Positions 28,912 through 37,675 of a DNA stretch of 64,000 nt are shown in pieces. The stretch's first letter is position 1; each line of letters opens with the position of its first letter. The notes under the pieces are model-generated. The model had not been told where the DNA came from and searched no databases. It saw nothing but the letters and a program-made list of their open reading frames with translations. The translations under genes and the position numbers were made by a program. The DNA comes from Stenotrophomonas nitritireducens (lineage in GTDB: Bacteria > Pseudomonadota > Gammaproteobacteria > Xanthomonadales > Xanthomonadaceae), in assembly GCF_001700965.1 (NCBI RefSeq), contig NZ_CP016756.1, forward strand, positions 2,532,501-2,596,500, written 5' to 3'.

Positions 28912-28939
28912 AACGCGGGGCGCCATGGCGCCCCGCGTT
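28912..28939 (-). terminator. 28-bp perfect palindrome, probable terminator of the methyltransferase operon
   Basis: A perfect palindrome centred on GGCGCCATGGCGCC (AACGCGGGG on the left, CCCCGCGTT on the right), 18 bases past the stop of the leftward lipocalin-like gene. A GTTTGTTTG run follows on the minus strand. Confidence 0.7.
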
Positions 28940-28957
28940 GATCGTCGTTGCGGAGGA

Positions 28958-29464
28958 TCAGATCGGGTCGCCGTTGAAGCTCTCGCCCTTGATCTTCTGC
29001 CAGTCGCGGCTGACGAACTTCTCGTCGATCAGCGTGCGCTGCACCAGCACGCCGTTCTTGTACCAATGCCAGATGCGGTTGCGCATCTGACCGCAATCGG
29101 AGAGCTGGATCATCTCGTACAGTTCAAGGCCTTCCTCGCCCTTGCGCTTCCAGTACAGCATGACGGTGCGGTGATGGTCGTCCAGCGGCACTTCGGCAGC
29201 CCAGCCGTAGATCAGCTCGTTGTCGAAGATCACCCGGCCAAATTCATAGCGCGTCGGGAAGTCGCGGACTTCCACCTTGCCGTCCGCCCAGCTGTAATGA
29301 TTGGTCTGGTGGTAGGGCAGGTTCTCGTCGCTGGTGAAGCGGCAGATCAGGCGCGACTTGTGCTCGTCGATCTTGTCGCCGTTGGCATCGTAGTAACGGT
29401 ACACGCCGTCCCAGACGCCTTCGTGGCGGGCCAGCAGCGGCATGTGCAGTTGCATGTTCGGCAT
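28958..29464 (-). CDS. Lipocalin-like protein (possibly DUF3598 family)
   Basis: A 168-residue protein with no signal peptide, rich in beta-strand pattern and aromatic residues: HEGVWDGVYRYYDANGDKIDEHKSRLICRF, then NHYSWADGKVEVRDFPTRYEFGRVIFDNELIYGWAAEVPLDDHHRTVMLYWKR. This layout resembles lipocalin-fold DUF3598-type proteins, but I hold that assignment loosely. It could bind a small hydrophobic ligand. It is third in a leftward operon after the methyltransferase and its small partner, 48 bases behind the latter, and ends at a strong palindromic terminator. Confidence 0.5.
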   Translation of the reverse strand: MPNMQLHMPLLARHEGVWDGVYRYYDANGDKIDEHKSRLICRFTSDENLPYHQTNHYSWADGKVEVRDFPTRYEFGRVIFDNELIYGWAAEVPLDDHHRTVMLYWKRKGEEGLELYEMIQLSDCGQMRNRIWHWYKNGVLVQRTLIDEKFVSRDWQKIKGESFNGDPI

Positions 29465-29512
29465 TACGGTTTCCCTTGTGGTCGTGTTGATGTCATCAGT
29501 TGAGGCCGGGCC

Positions 29513-29872
29513 TCATTCGTTGCGAAGTGCATCCATCACTTCTTCCATCGGCACGTCCATAGCACCGCCTTCCAAGGCCTCGGTTTCCTGCTGCACGATG
29601 CGCAGTACCCGGGCGATGTATTCCTTCATCCACAGCGTGCGCTGGGCTTCGGCCTCACGGTCCGGTCGGAACTGGTCCAGTTCTTCGCGGCTGAGCAGGC
29701 CTTTGTTTTCGATCAAGCGTTCCAGCGCATCCAGCCGCTGGTGGGTCACCGCGTTCTCCATGGCGATGGCCATGGCGATGGACAGCACACGCTCCACGTC
29801 CGGGTCCTTGAAGAAGTACGGACGCTTGCCACGGGCGCGGCTGCCGGCCAGGGCGATCGGATCGATGCTCAT
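29513..29872 (-). CDS. Small acidic partner protein of the methyltransferase
   Basis: A 119-residue, mainly helical protein, MSIDPIALAGSRARGKRPYFFKDPDVERVLSIAMAIAMENAVTHQRLDALERLIENKGLLSREELDQFRPDREAE... Its ATG lies inside the methyltransferase stop (ATGA overlap), so the two are translationally coupled and could form a complex. No enzymatic motif or signal is seen. The family is not recognised, but the tight coupling suggests a dedicated subunit or regulator. Confidence 0.6.
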   Translation of the reverse strand: MSIDPIALAGSRARGKRPYFFKDPDVERVLSIAMAIAMENAVTHQRLDALERLIENKGLLSREELDQFRPDREAEAQRTLWMKEYIARVLRIVQQETEALEGGAMDVPMEEVMDALRNE

Positions 29873-31056
29873 GCTTTCCAGGCTCCAAACATGGTCCACA
29901 GCGCAGCACGGCCGTGGTCTTCGCCGCTTTCGCTGGCGACCGGGAAGATGTCCCGATCGACCACGCCACGGACCTTGGTTTCGAAATAGCGCTCCGCCTC
30001 GAAGCCGGCCGCGGCCATCATCTGGCGCAGGTCGTATTCGTGCATCACGCTCCAGAACGGCTCGTTGTTGTTGTACGCATCCCAGTCGCGGATGAACTGC
30101 TCGTAGGGATCCATGCCGTGGTACTGCGGCTGTTCCAGGTGCGCGGTGAGGCCGCCGGCGGCAAGCAGGCGGTGGATTTCGCGCAGCTTGCGTGGCATCG
30201 CCGTGGACGAGCTCTCGTGCCAGAACATCGAGGTGGTGATCAGGTCGAACGTGCCGTCGGCATAGTCCAGTGCTTCGCCATTGGCCTGGCGGAAGCGGAT
30301 GTTGTTCACGCCAAGCGCGCGGGCACGCGCATGCGCATAGCGCAGCATTGGCGCGGCCACGTCGATGGCGATGACCTCGGCCTCCGGGAACGCCTGCGCC
30401 AGCGGCACGATGTTGTGGCCAACCGTGCAGCCGATGTCGAGGATGCGGCGTGGCTTGAATTCGGGATGCTGTTCCTGCAGCCACTGCGCAAGCGCCTGGC
30501 CACCGCCATCGTTGTAGCGGCCGAGCATGCCGCCGGTGGTGGCGAAGATGCCGCAGTCGTAGTTGGCCGCTGCCGACACGTCATCGGCCAGCAGCTCGGT
30601 GTGGTAACCGCCGGGCATGCAATGGATGTCAACGGCGCTGGAATAGCGCGGCACCTTCACCGAAGCGTCCAGCTGCAGGCCGTCGTCACTGGCATTGAGT
30701 GCGCGTGCCTTTTCGATCAGTGCATCCACCTGCTTGAGCACCAGGCCGCGGCCGGCCTGCTGGCGCATCTCCATGCTGCTGCGACGCAGGGCGCTCCAGG
30801 TCTGGTAGATGCCATCGGCGGCCATTGCCTTGCGCACTTCGTGGCGGGTTTCCGGGGCGCGGCCTTTTTCCTTCTCGAACGCCGGCTTCACCCGCTGCTC
30901 GTAGGCCAGCTTGACCTTGGGGCTGAGCTGGGTGGCCAGGTAGCCGTTGAGGTTGGCGAGGAAGTCGAAGCGGGCCGTGTCATCCAGCGCGCTATCGGGG
31001 AACACCGCGTGGCGGCCTACGTGCTGCCAACTCGGCGGCAGGGCTTGCTGGCTCAT
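29869..31056 (-). CDS. Class I SAM-dependent methyltransferase
   Basis: A 395-residue protein. The N-terminal 180 residues are helical and unrecognised. The rest is a Rossmann methyltransferase: motif I ILDIGCTVGHNIVPLAQAF, motif II VIAIDVAAPMLRYAHARA, motif III-IV FRQANGEALDYADGTFDLITTSMFWHE, and a post-motif LREIHRLLAAGGLTAHLEQ. It should methylate a small molecule, possibly carried by the lipocalin-like protein; that is inference. It begins the leftward arm of the divergent island, 46 bases from an AT-rich motif that is nearly repeated before the rightward arm. Confidence 0.8.
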   Translation of the reverse strand: MSQQALPPSWQHVGRHAVFPDSALDDTARFDFLANLNGYLATQLSPKVKLAYEQRVKPAFEKEKGRAPETRHEVRKAMAADGIYQTWSALRRSSMEMRQQAGRGLVLKQVDALIEKARALNASDDGLQLDASVKVPRYSSAVDIHCMPGGYHTELLADDVSAAANYDCGIFATTGGMLGRYNDGGGQALAQWLQEQHPEFKPRRILDIGCTVGHNIVPLAQAFPEAEVIAIDVAAPMLRYAHARARALGVNNIRFRQANGEALDYADGTFDLITTSMFWHESSSTAMPRKLREIHRLLAAGGLTAHLEQPQYHGMDPYEQFIRDWDAYNNNEPFWSVMHEYDLRQMMAAAGFEAERYFETKVRGVVDRDIFPVASESGEDHGRAALWTMFGAWKA

Positions 31057-31085
31057 GGCAACTCCTCGGAAGGCTTCAAGTTCTA

Positions 31086-31105
31086 AAGTTATATCTATAT
31101 GTCAT
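31086..31105. promoter_or_regulatory. AT-rich operator-like site A
   Basis: AAGTTATATCTATATGTCAT, 30 bases upstream of the methyltransferase start. It matches site B (31408-31427) at 16 of 20 positions in the same orientation, and stands out as AT-rich in GC-rich DNA. Confidence 0.5.
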
Positions 31106-31130
31106 GCGGATCTGGTCAGGGTCAAGCGTC

Positions 31131-31144
31131 CATTGGTACCAGTG
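31131..31144. promoter_or_regulatory. Imperfect palindrome CATTGGTACCAGTG
   Basis: A 14-bp dyad with one mismatched pair and a TGGTACCA core. It lies in the divergent control region and could be a repressor site. Confidence 0.3.
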
Positions 31145-31386
31145 TCCTGCTGCCGCCCCAAGGGCCTGGAAAACCCCGCCGCCAGCTGCTGCAGGGGCGT
31201 CGCGCATCTGCCGCTTCCCCGAATTTCTCAAATGTCCGGACAAAAATCCAGTGCCGTTTTTCACGGCATCGCCCGGTGAAATTTTGTTGCAAAGCAGCAT
31301 CTTGCGCAGTCTTGCCAAACGCCGCTGCAGCAGGGTTTTCGCCCGCCCCAGCACTGCCACGGGATCTGCGACATAGGTTCTACAAA

Positions 31387-31400
31387 TGATTGGACAATCA
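31387..31400. promoter_or_regulatory. Palindrome TGATTG-GA-CAATCA
   Basis: A perfect 6+6 dyad with a two-base centre, just upstream of site B. It may be an operator or part of a promoter. The divergent region 31057-31501 contains no gene. Confidence 0.4.
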
Positions 31401-31407
31401 TGTACTA

Positions 31408-31427
31408 ATGATATAGCTATATGACAT
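31408..31427. promoter_or_regulatory. AT-rich operator-like site B with 12-bp palindrome
   Basis: ATGATATAGCTATATGACAT, which contains the perfect palindrome ATATAGCTATAT (31411-31422). It is 75 bases upstream of the GTG start of the DUF1838-like gene and matches site A at 16 of 20 positions. Confidence 0.55.
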
Positions 31428-31501
31428 CTTTGACGGGTCGAGAGGCTCGTCTTCCGTGGTCGGAGCGCCGCAGGGGCTCCACTTCAACCGGGGGGTTGGA
31501 C

Positions 31502-32362
31502 GTGATTCGAATGTCATCGGTTTTGCTGGCTGCCGCAATTGCACTTTCGCCACAGGCAAAAGCGCTGGATCTGCAGTCCGAACAGGGCAGCGTTGAGGCA
31601 ATGGTCAAGTTGCGTTGCTCGCTGGACCCGAAGCAGGAGGAGATCCTGTGGTGGGCCGGCACCCTGTTCTCGCAGGAGCCGGGGCAGAAGCCGGCACCGC
31701 TGCTGGGCTTCGAGGGCTACAACATCTGCCGGGCCGAAAAGCAGGCCGATGGCGTGTGGCGTCTGTATACCCGCGAGCTGACCTTCTACCGCGACCTGAA
31801 GACCGGCAAGATCATCGACAGCTGGGACAACCCGTTCTCCGGCGAACGCAACGACGTGGTGCAGGTTGCCAACGACCCGGTCAACACCGTGCTCAATGCA
31901 CCGGGCCGGCCGCTGCACCTGCCGTGGGTGGAAGCAGGCGACCAGGTGATGCTGACGCTCAACATTCCGTTGGCCTATCCCAACCCGTTGCAGCCCAGCG
32001 AATTCCCCGCTGAATCTTCCGGCCCGACCTACATGGGATCGGAGCACTTCATGTTTTTCGCGCCCCGCGCGGACCTCGAAAACCCGGCGCTGAAGAGCGT
32101 GCCGGTCACCTACGGCTGGACCCGTGTCGGGCCGTGGCTCCCCTGGATGAAGCTGGGCACACGCCCGGGCAATCTGCTGTACGTCGCGCAGGGCAACAAG
32201 CGCGCCTCGGTCAGTGAACTGCCTGCCGATATCCAGGAGCTCGTCCGTACCCGCTACCCGGAGTATGCACGCGCACCTGCAACCTGGGTGCAACCCAACG
32301 TCACCAGCTGGAGCTACTACAAGCAGCTCAAGCAGGGTGCGGCGGCGAAACAGCAGGACTGA
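31502..32362 (+). CDS. Exported DUF1838-like protein
   Basis: About 287 residues. GTG 31502 gives the short signal VIRMSSVLLAAAIALSPQAKA. The alternative ATG 31511 also keeps the signal, while the upstream ATG at 31421 lies inside the putative operator. The mature sequence has KLRCSLDPKQEEILWWAGTLFSQEPGQKPAPLLGFEGYNICRAE and GTRPGNLLYVAQGNKRA, which resembles DUF1838 proteins. No catalytic motif is known for that family. It is the first gene of the rightward island operon, 89 bases before the TonB-dependent receptor. Confidence 0.65.
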   Translation: MIRMSSVLLAAAIALSPQAKALDLQSEQGSVEAMVKLRCSLDPKQEEILWWAGTLFSQEPGQKPAPLLGFEGYNICRAEKQADGVWRLYTRELTFYRDLKTGKIIDSWDNPFSGERNDVVQVANDPVNTVLNAPGRPLHLPWVEAGDQVMLTLNIPLAYPNPLQPSEFPAESSGPTYMGSEHFMFFAPRADLENPALKSVPVTYGWTRVGPWLPWMKLGTRPGNLLYVAQGNKRASVSELPADIQELVRTRYPEYARAPATWVQPNVTSWSYYKQLKQGAAAKQQD

Positions 32363-32451
32363 AGTACGGAAACACTGGACGGAACCCTCCCCCAAGACGG
32401 CGCATCCATCCTCCCAATCCATTCCGATCAAACTTTCCAGTCGGGAAACAA

Positions 32452-34884
32452 ATGAAAATCATCAAGCCAGACCTGCTGTGCTCCTCGATCGCCTTTGCAC
32501 TGATGTTGTGCGCAGGCAACGCCGCGGCCCAGGCCGCCGACGAATCGGCTGCACCGCCGGCCGCCAACAGCGATGCCGTACAGAGCCTTGACCAGATCAC
32601 GGTAACCGCGCGCGGTGTGTCCGAACCGCTGCAGCAGATGCCGCTGCCGATCACCGCCATGTCCGCGCAGACCATCGAGAAGAAGGGCCTGGTCGACGTG
32701 CGCGACATCGCCAATCTGTCGCCGAGCTTCTCGTTCAAGTCCGGCTACGGCCGCGGCTTCGACCGCCCGGTGATCCGCGGCATGTCCAACATCCAGGGCG
32801 AGTCCAACGCCTCGTTCTTCATCGACGGCATCTATGTCGAAGGTGATATCTCCAGCTACGGCCTGGAGAACATCCAGCGTGTGGAAGTGATCCGTGGCCC
32901 GCAGTCGGCGGCGTTCGGTCGCCGCACCTTCTCCGGTGCGGTCAACTTCATCACCAAGCGCCCGGGCAGCGCACCGGGCGGCAAGGTCACCCTGGGCGCC
33001 GGCAACTACGGCCAGGAGAAAATGGGCCTGTTCTATTCGGGCGCGAATGAAGACGGCTCGTTCGGTTACGACCTGAGCCTGAACAAGCGCGGCAACGATG
33101 GCGTGTTCTACAACAGCGCCTCGGGCAGCAAAGACCTCAACGGCACCGAAACCATCAGCGGCATGGCTGCCATCGCGTGGTCGCCGACCGATGCGCTGGA
33201 TATCACCGCACGCGTGATGCAGCAGAAGAGCCGCGACCAGCACTTCGCCGTTGCGCGCCTGGGCAGCGACAACCTCAACTGCTACCTGCCTGAGTACAGC
33301 GGTGTTTCGGCCGGTGGTGTGCCGATCCTCGAGTCGCGCCGCCGCGGCTACTACTGTGGTGAGCTGAAGGCACCGGCGGGATACGCGTTGAACACCAAGG
33401 AGTTCGAGAGCGCCGGCTACTTCCCGGGGCGCAAAACCGACCTGCTGCGTACCAGCGTGGTGGTGGACTATCTGTTCGCCAATGGCTGGAACCTGACCTC
33501 GACCTCGGCCTACAACAAGAGCGATACCTATTCGGCCAGCGACCAGGACTACAGCGCCATTCGCGGCTACGGCGGTGGCTTTGAAAGCTTCGCCGACACC
33601 GGCGTCAAGAACTGGTCGCAGGACATCCGCCTGACCACCGACCAGAGTCTGGCCGTGTCGGGCATGCTTGGTGCGTATTACTACAAGCAGCAGGCGCTGC
33701 CCGGCTGGGGTGGCGACCTGACCGGCTACACCATCGGTGGCAACAAGGTGGTCACCTCGGTGCCCACAGACCCTGATGACCAGACCGTCAACAAGGCGCT
33801 CTACGGCCTGATCAACTGGCGCATCAACGACCAATGGACCACCTCGCTGGAAGGCCGCTATGCGCGCGACGAAATCAGCAAGGGCGGCACCGACATCCGT
33901 GTGTTGGCCGGCAGCACCTATCGCCAGCCTTATGCATTGGCCAAGACCTTCAGCAGCTTCACCCCGCGCTGGACCTTGAGCTATCAGGCGCAGGAAAACG
34001 TCAATCTGTATGGCCTGGTGTCCAAGGGCAACAAGCCGGGCGGCTTCAACACCGACGTCTACCGTGCGGACTTCCTCGAAACCGAGCGTGACGCGCTGAT
34101 CGCGCGTGGCTTGAACACGTACAAGGAAGAAGAGGCTTGGAACTACGAGCTGGGCATGAAGAGCGATTGGCTGGACGGCACCCTGCGCGTCAACGCCAAC
34201 ATCTACCAGATCGACTGGACCAACCAGCAGCTGACCGAAACCGGCCCGGTGATCCGCAAGAACGGCTCGCTGTTCTCGACCAGCTACACCACCAACGTCG
34301 GCGAATCGCGCATCCGTGGCTTCGAGCTGGAAAGCCAGTGGGCGTTCGCGCAGGGCTGGCTGGCCAGCCTGGCGTATTCGTACACCGATGCCGAGATCCT
34401 GAAGTTCATCAGCCAGGACCAGGCCGATCTGTTCTCCAGCAACAGCGCACCGACGCTGGCTGACCCGGCCGCCGACGCTGCCGGTGCCACGCTGCCGCGT
34501 GTACCCAAGCACAAGGCGACGCTGGGTCTGATGTATGACGGCGCGCTGTCCAATGGTTGGGAATACACCGCCAACATGGATGTGAACTACGAAGGCAAGC
34601 GCTATATCCAGGTCGACAACCTGGCCTATATCGGCGCTTCCACCCGTACCAACTTCCGCTTCAGCATTCGCCCGACCGAGCAGCTGCAGGTCTCGGCCTA
34701 TGTCAACAACGCGTTCAACGACCGCACCCTGGAAGACGCACAGCGCACGATCAATCCGGACGCTTACGTCGCCGTGCCGGCAGTGCCGCCGTTGACCGGC
34801 CTGGCCGTGACCAACCTGCGCGACTTCGGTCTTACCCCGTCGTTGCCGCGCATGTACGGCGTGGAAGTCAGCTACAAGTTCTAA
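32452..34884 (+). CDS. TonB-dependent outer-membrane receptor
   Basis: An 810-residue receptor. It has a Sec signal (MKIIKPDLLCSSIAFALMLC...NAAAQA), a TonB box-like DQITVTA near residue 47, a plug domain with IRGMSNIQGESNASFFIDGIYVEG and VEVIRGPQSAAFGRRTFSGAVNFITKRPG, and a beta-barrel ending in aromatic phenylalanine (VEVSYKF). It should import a substrate that is too large or rare for porins. The plug resembles receptors of catabolic loci rather than classical siderophore receptors, but substrate cannot be told. It is flanked by the DUF1838-like and amine oxidase genes. Confidence 0.88.
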   Translation: MKIIKPDLLCSSIAFALMLCAGNAAAQAADESAAPPAANSDAVQSLDQITVTARGVSEPLQQMPLPITAMSAQTIEKKGLVDVRDIANLSPSFSFKSGYGRGFDRPVIRGMSNIQGESNASFFIDGIYVEGDISSYGLENIQRVEVIRGPQSAAFGRRTFSGAVNFITKRPGSAPGGKVTLGAGNYGQEKMGLFYSGANEDGSFGYDLSLNKRGNDGVFYNSASGSKDLNGTETISGMAAIAWSPTDALDITARVMQQKSRDQHFAVARLGSDNLNCYLPEYSGVSAGGVPILESRRRGYYCGELKAPAGYALNTKEFESAGYFPGRKTDLLRTSVVVDYLFANGWNLTSTSAYNKSDTYSASDQDYSAIRGYGGGFESFADTGVKNWSQDIRLTTDQSLAVSGMLGAYYYKQQALPGWGGDLTGYTIGGNKVVTSVPTDPDDQTVNKALYGLINWRINDQWTTSLEGRYARDEISKGGTDIRVLAGSTYRQPYALAKTFSSFTPRWTLSYQAQENVNLYGLVSKGNKPGGFNTDVYRADFLETERDALIARGLNTYKEEEAWNYELGMKSDWLDGTLRVNANIYQIDWTNQQLTETGPVIRKNGSLFSTSYTTNVGESRIRGFELESQWAFAQGWLASLAYSYTDAEILKFISQDQADLFSSNSAPTLADPAADAAGATLPRVPKHKATLGLMYDGALSNGWEYTANMDVNYEGKRYIQVDNLAYIGASTRTNFRFSIRPTEQLQVSAYVNNAFNDRTLEDAQRTINPDAYVAVPAVPPLTGLAVTNLRDFGLTPSLPRMYGVEVSYKF

Positions 34885-35043
34885 GTGGTAAACGCGGGTT
34901 GGGAGGGCGCGCTGCGTCCTCCCAGCCCTCGGTTGGTTGGCTTTACCGGTGCACCACCCGCTCGTCATTCCCGCGCTCGCGGAGATGAGGGCATTTCAAG
35001 CAAGAGCAACACCGCAACCTCCGTACCTCCGCAGGCAGCCCCA

Positions 35044-36444
35044 ATGCAACGACGCGATTTCATCAAGGGAGTTTCAGGCATGGCCGCACTGTCGTTGCTG
35101 CCGGGCATGCTGCACGCCAAAGTGCCGAGCAGCGATGTCATCGTGGTCGGTGCCGGCCTGGCCGGTTTGGCTGCCGCGCATGCGCTGGAAGCCGGTGGTG
35201 CACGTGTCACCGTGCTGGAAGCCAATCCGTGTGTTGGCGGCCGCCTGCAGACCGTGGTGCGCAATGGCATTCGTTTTGAAATCGGCGGTGTGGAAGTGGG
35301 CACCGGCTATACGCGCGTGCATGCCCACGCCAAGCGTGTTGGTGTCGGCATCGAGCCGCCGTCGGCGGCACTGCCAAACGCTGCCGGTCTGGGCTTGGCC
35401 ATCGGCGATGTCCTGGTGCCGGCCACGCAATGGGGCCAAAGCCCCCTCAATACACTGCAGGGCCGCGAACACGCTCTGCTGCCGCCGATGCTGCTGGCCA
35501 CCGCGATCGGTGAGCTGGGCCTGCCGGCGCTGGACAGCTGGCGCGACCCCAACAATCTCTCGCTGGATATCCCGCTGGCGCAGCTGATCGCCAGCAAGGG
35601 CTGGTCGCCGCAGGCGCTGCAATGGATGGATATCGGCAATAGTTTTTCCTCGTTGCAGACCATCAGCGCGCTCGATGCCCTGCGCCGCGATGCGTTGCGC
35701 CGGTTTGGTTCGAAGGGCACCGGCTGGGTGCAGGGCGGCAGCCAGGCGCTGCCGGAGGCCATGGCCGCCTCGTTGGCGCAGCCGCCGGTACTCGATGCCC
35801 AGGTCACCCGCGTGGAGTCGGTGCGTGGCACGCTGGAAGTGCGCTGCGCCGATGGCCGCCGTTTCCGTGCCGCGCACCTGGTGCTGGCCCTGCCCAGCGG
35901 GCCGCTCAGCCGCATCGCCATCGATCCGGCACCGCCGGTGGCGCAGCAGGAAGTGTGGTCGGCACGCAGCTCCAATGCGGTGACCACCGTGCACCTGCAT
36001 CCCACCTGCAAATTCTGGGAAGACGATGGCCTGCCGCTGTCACTGTGGGGCGATGGCCCGTTGCAGCGCGTGTTTGCCGTGCCGGGCGCTGATGGCCAGA
36101 TCAACCTCCTGATCGTCTGGCTCAATGGCGCCATGGCCCGGCAGGCCGACACGCTCGACCGCGAGGCGCGCTTTGCCTGGGCCATCAACGCCATGGAGCG
36201 CCTGCGCCCGGCGTCCAAGGGCGCGTTGGTGCCGCTGGAGACCCGCAGCTGGGGCAGCGATCCGCTGGCCGATGGCGCGTTCTCCGAAATCGCCCCGGGC
36301 CGCTTCGCCGAAACCCTGCGCTGGGCCAATACCCCGTTCGGCAACATCCACTTTGCCGGCGAACAGACTGAACTGCAGGTTCCGGGCATGGAAGCGGCCG
36401 TCAGCTCGGGCGAACGTGCAGCTGCAGCAATTCTTTCGGCCTGA
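35044..36444 (+). CDS. Tat-exported flavin amine oxidase (monoamine oxidase family)
   Basis: A 466-residue FAD enzyme. ATG 35044 gives a twin-arginine signal (MQRRDFIKGVSGMAALSLLPG). The mature start has the dinucleotide motif VIVVGAGLAGLAAAHALEAGGARVTVLEA and GGRLQTV, and the C-terminus has FGNIHFAGEQTELQVPGMEAAVSSGERAA, the second FAD-binding block. It should oxidise an amine or similar C-H/C-N bond in the periplasm with release of an imine or aldehyde. It follows the receptor by 159 bases and precedes the acyl-CoA dehydrogenase by 55. The substrate is unknown. Confidence 0.82.
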   Translation: MQRRDFIKGVSGMAALSLLPGMLHAKVPSSDVIVVGAGLAGLAAAHALEAGGARVTVLEANPCVGGRLQTVVRNGIRFEIGGVEVGTGYTRVHAHAKRVGVGIEPPSAALPNAAGLGLAIGDVLVPATQWGQSPLNTLQGREHALLPPMLLATAIGELGLPALDSWRDPNNLSLDIPLAQLIASKGWSPQALQWMDIGNSFSSLQTISALDALRRDALRRFGSKGTGWVQGGSQALPEAMAASLAQPPVLDAQVTRVESVRGTLEVRCADGRRFRAAHLVLALPSGPLSRIAIDPAPPVAQQEVWSARSSNAVTTVHLHPTCKFWEDDGLPLSLWGDGPLQRVFAVPGADGQINLLIVWLNGAMARQADTLDREARFAWAINAMERLRPASKGALVPLETRSWGSDPLADGAFSEIAPGRFAETLRWANTPFGNIHFAGEQTELQVPGMEAAVSSGERAAAAILSA

Positions 36445-36499
36445 TTGAACTACCTTATCCCCTACCTTCCGGGCGCGGATGCGCCTTCCAGAGACAGTA

Positions 36500-37672
36500 A
36501 TGAGCCTGAAGACACTGAACCCCTACGATTTGTTCGACGTGCGTTCGCTGCTGAGCGAGGAAGAACGCGCTGTACAGGATTCCGTCGCCCGTTTCACCGA
36601 TGAGCGCGTGTTGCCGATCATCGGCGACTGCTTCGACCAGGGCCGCTTCCCCACCGAGCTGATTGGTGAAATCGCCGACATGGGCCTGCTTGGCAGCTCG
36701 CTGCCGGAACAGTACGGCGGCGCCGGCTTGAACAGCGTCAGCTACGGCCTGATCTGCCAGGAACTGGAGCGCGGTGATTCCGGCATTCGCAGCTTCGTCT
36801 CGGTGCAGAGCTCGCTGTGCATGTACCCCATCTACGCCTATGGTTCGGAAGAGCAGCGCATGCGTTGGCTGCCGGACATGTCGCGCGGCAAGGTGATCGG
36901 CTGCTTCGGCCTGACCGAGGCACACGGCGGCTCCGACCCGGCCAGCATGAAGACCCGTGCCGTGAAGGACGGCGGTGACTGGGTGATCAACGGTTCCAAG
37001 ATGTGGATCACCAATGGCTCGGTGGCCGATATCGCCATCGTCTGGGCTAATACCGACGAAGGCGTGCAGGGCTTCGTCATCGAGAAGGGCACCCCGGGCT
37101 TCACCGCCCAGGAAATCAAGCACAAGATGAGCCTGCGCGCCTCGGTGACCGGCGCGCTGTTCTTCGACAACGTGCGCGTGCCCGATGCCAACCGCCTGCC
37201 CAACGTGAAGGGCCTGAAGGGTCCGCTCGGCTGCCTCACCCAGGCCCGTTACGGCATCACCTGGGGCCCGCTGGGCGCGGCCATCGCCTGCCTGGACGAA
37301 GTGCTGGCTTACACCAAGGAGCGCATCCTGTTCGGCCGCCCGGTTGCCGCCACCCAGAGCGCGCAGATCAAGATGGCCGACATGGCCCGCCGCATCACCG
37401 CCGGCCAGTTGCTGGTACTGCAGCTGGGCCGTCTGAAGGACGCCGGCCAGATGCAGCCGCAGCAGGTGTCGCTGGCCAAGTGGAACAACTGCCGTCTGGC
37501 GATCGATATCGCCCGCGAATGCCGCGACCTGCTCGGCGGTGCCGGCATCACCACCGAACACGGTGCGATCCGCCATGCGCTGAACCTGGAGTCGGTGATC
37601 ACGTATGAAGGCACCGAGACCGTGCACCAGCTGGTGATCGGTCGCGAGCTGACCGGCATCAACGCGTTCTGA
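36500..37672 (+). CDS. gcdH: Glutaryl-CoA dehydrogenase
   Basis: A 390-residue acyl-CoA dehydrogenase that closely follows the glutaryl-CoA dehydrogenase pattern: GDSGIRSFVSVQSSLCMYPIYAYGSEEQR (including the substrate-binding arginine), CFGLTEAHGGSDPASMKTRA, ARYGITWGPLGAA, and the catalytic glutamate in TYEGTETVHQLVIGRELTGINAF. It should convert glutaryl-CoA to crotonyl-CoA and CO2, a step of lysine, tryptophan and aromatic breakdown. ATG 36500 gives the usual length. The stop is only three bases before the next start, tying it to the MDR reductase. Confidence 0.8.
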   Translation: MSLKTLNPYDLFDVRSLLSEEERAVQDSVARFTDERVLPIIGDCFDQGRFPTELIGEIADMGLLGSSLPEQYGGAGLNSVSYGLICQELERGDSGIRSFVSVQSSLCMYPIYAYGSEEQRMRWLPDMSRGKVIGCFGLTEAHGGSDPASMKTRAVKDGGDWVINGSKMWITNGSVADIAIVWANTDEGVQGFVIEKGTPGFTAQEIKHKMSLRASVTGALFFDNVRVPDANRLPNVKGLKGPLGCLTQARYGITWGPLGAAIACLDEVLAYTKERILFGRPVAATQSAQIKMADMARRITAGQLLVLQLGRLKDAGQMQPQQVSLAKWNNCRLAIDIARECRDLLGGAGITTEHGAIRHALNLESVITYEGTETVHQLVIGRELTGINAF

Positions 37673-37675
37673 TCG

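Noticed and set aside
32428..34968. An 846-codon leftward frame opposite the TonB receptor
   Set aside because: Antisense to a well-supported receptor, with no signal, motif or Shine-Dalgarno.
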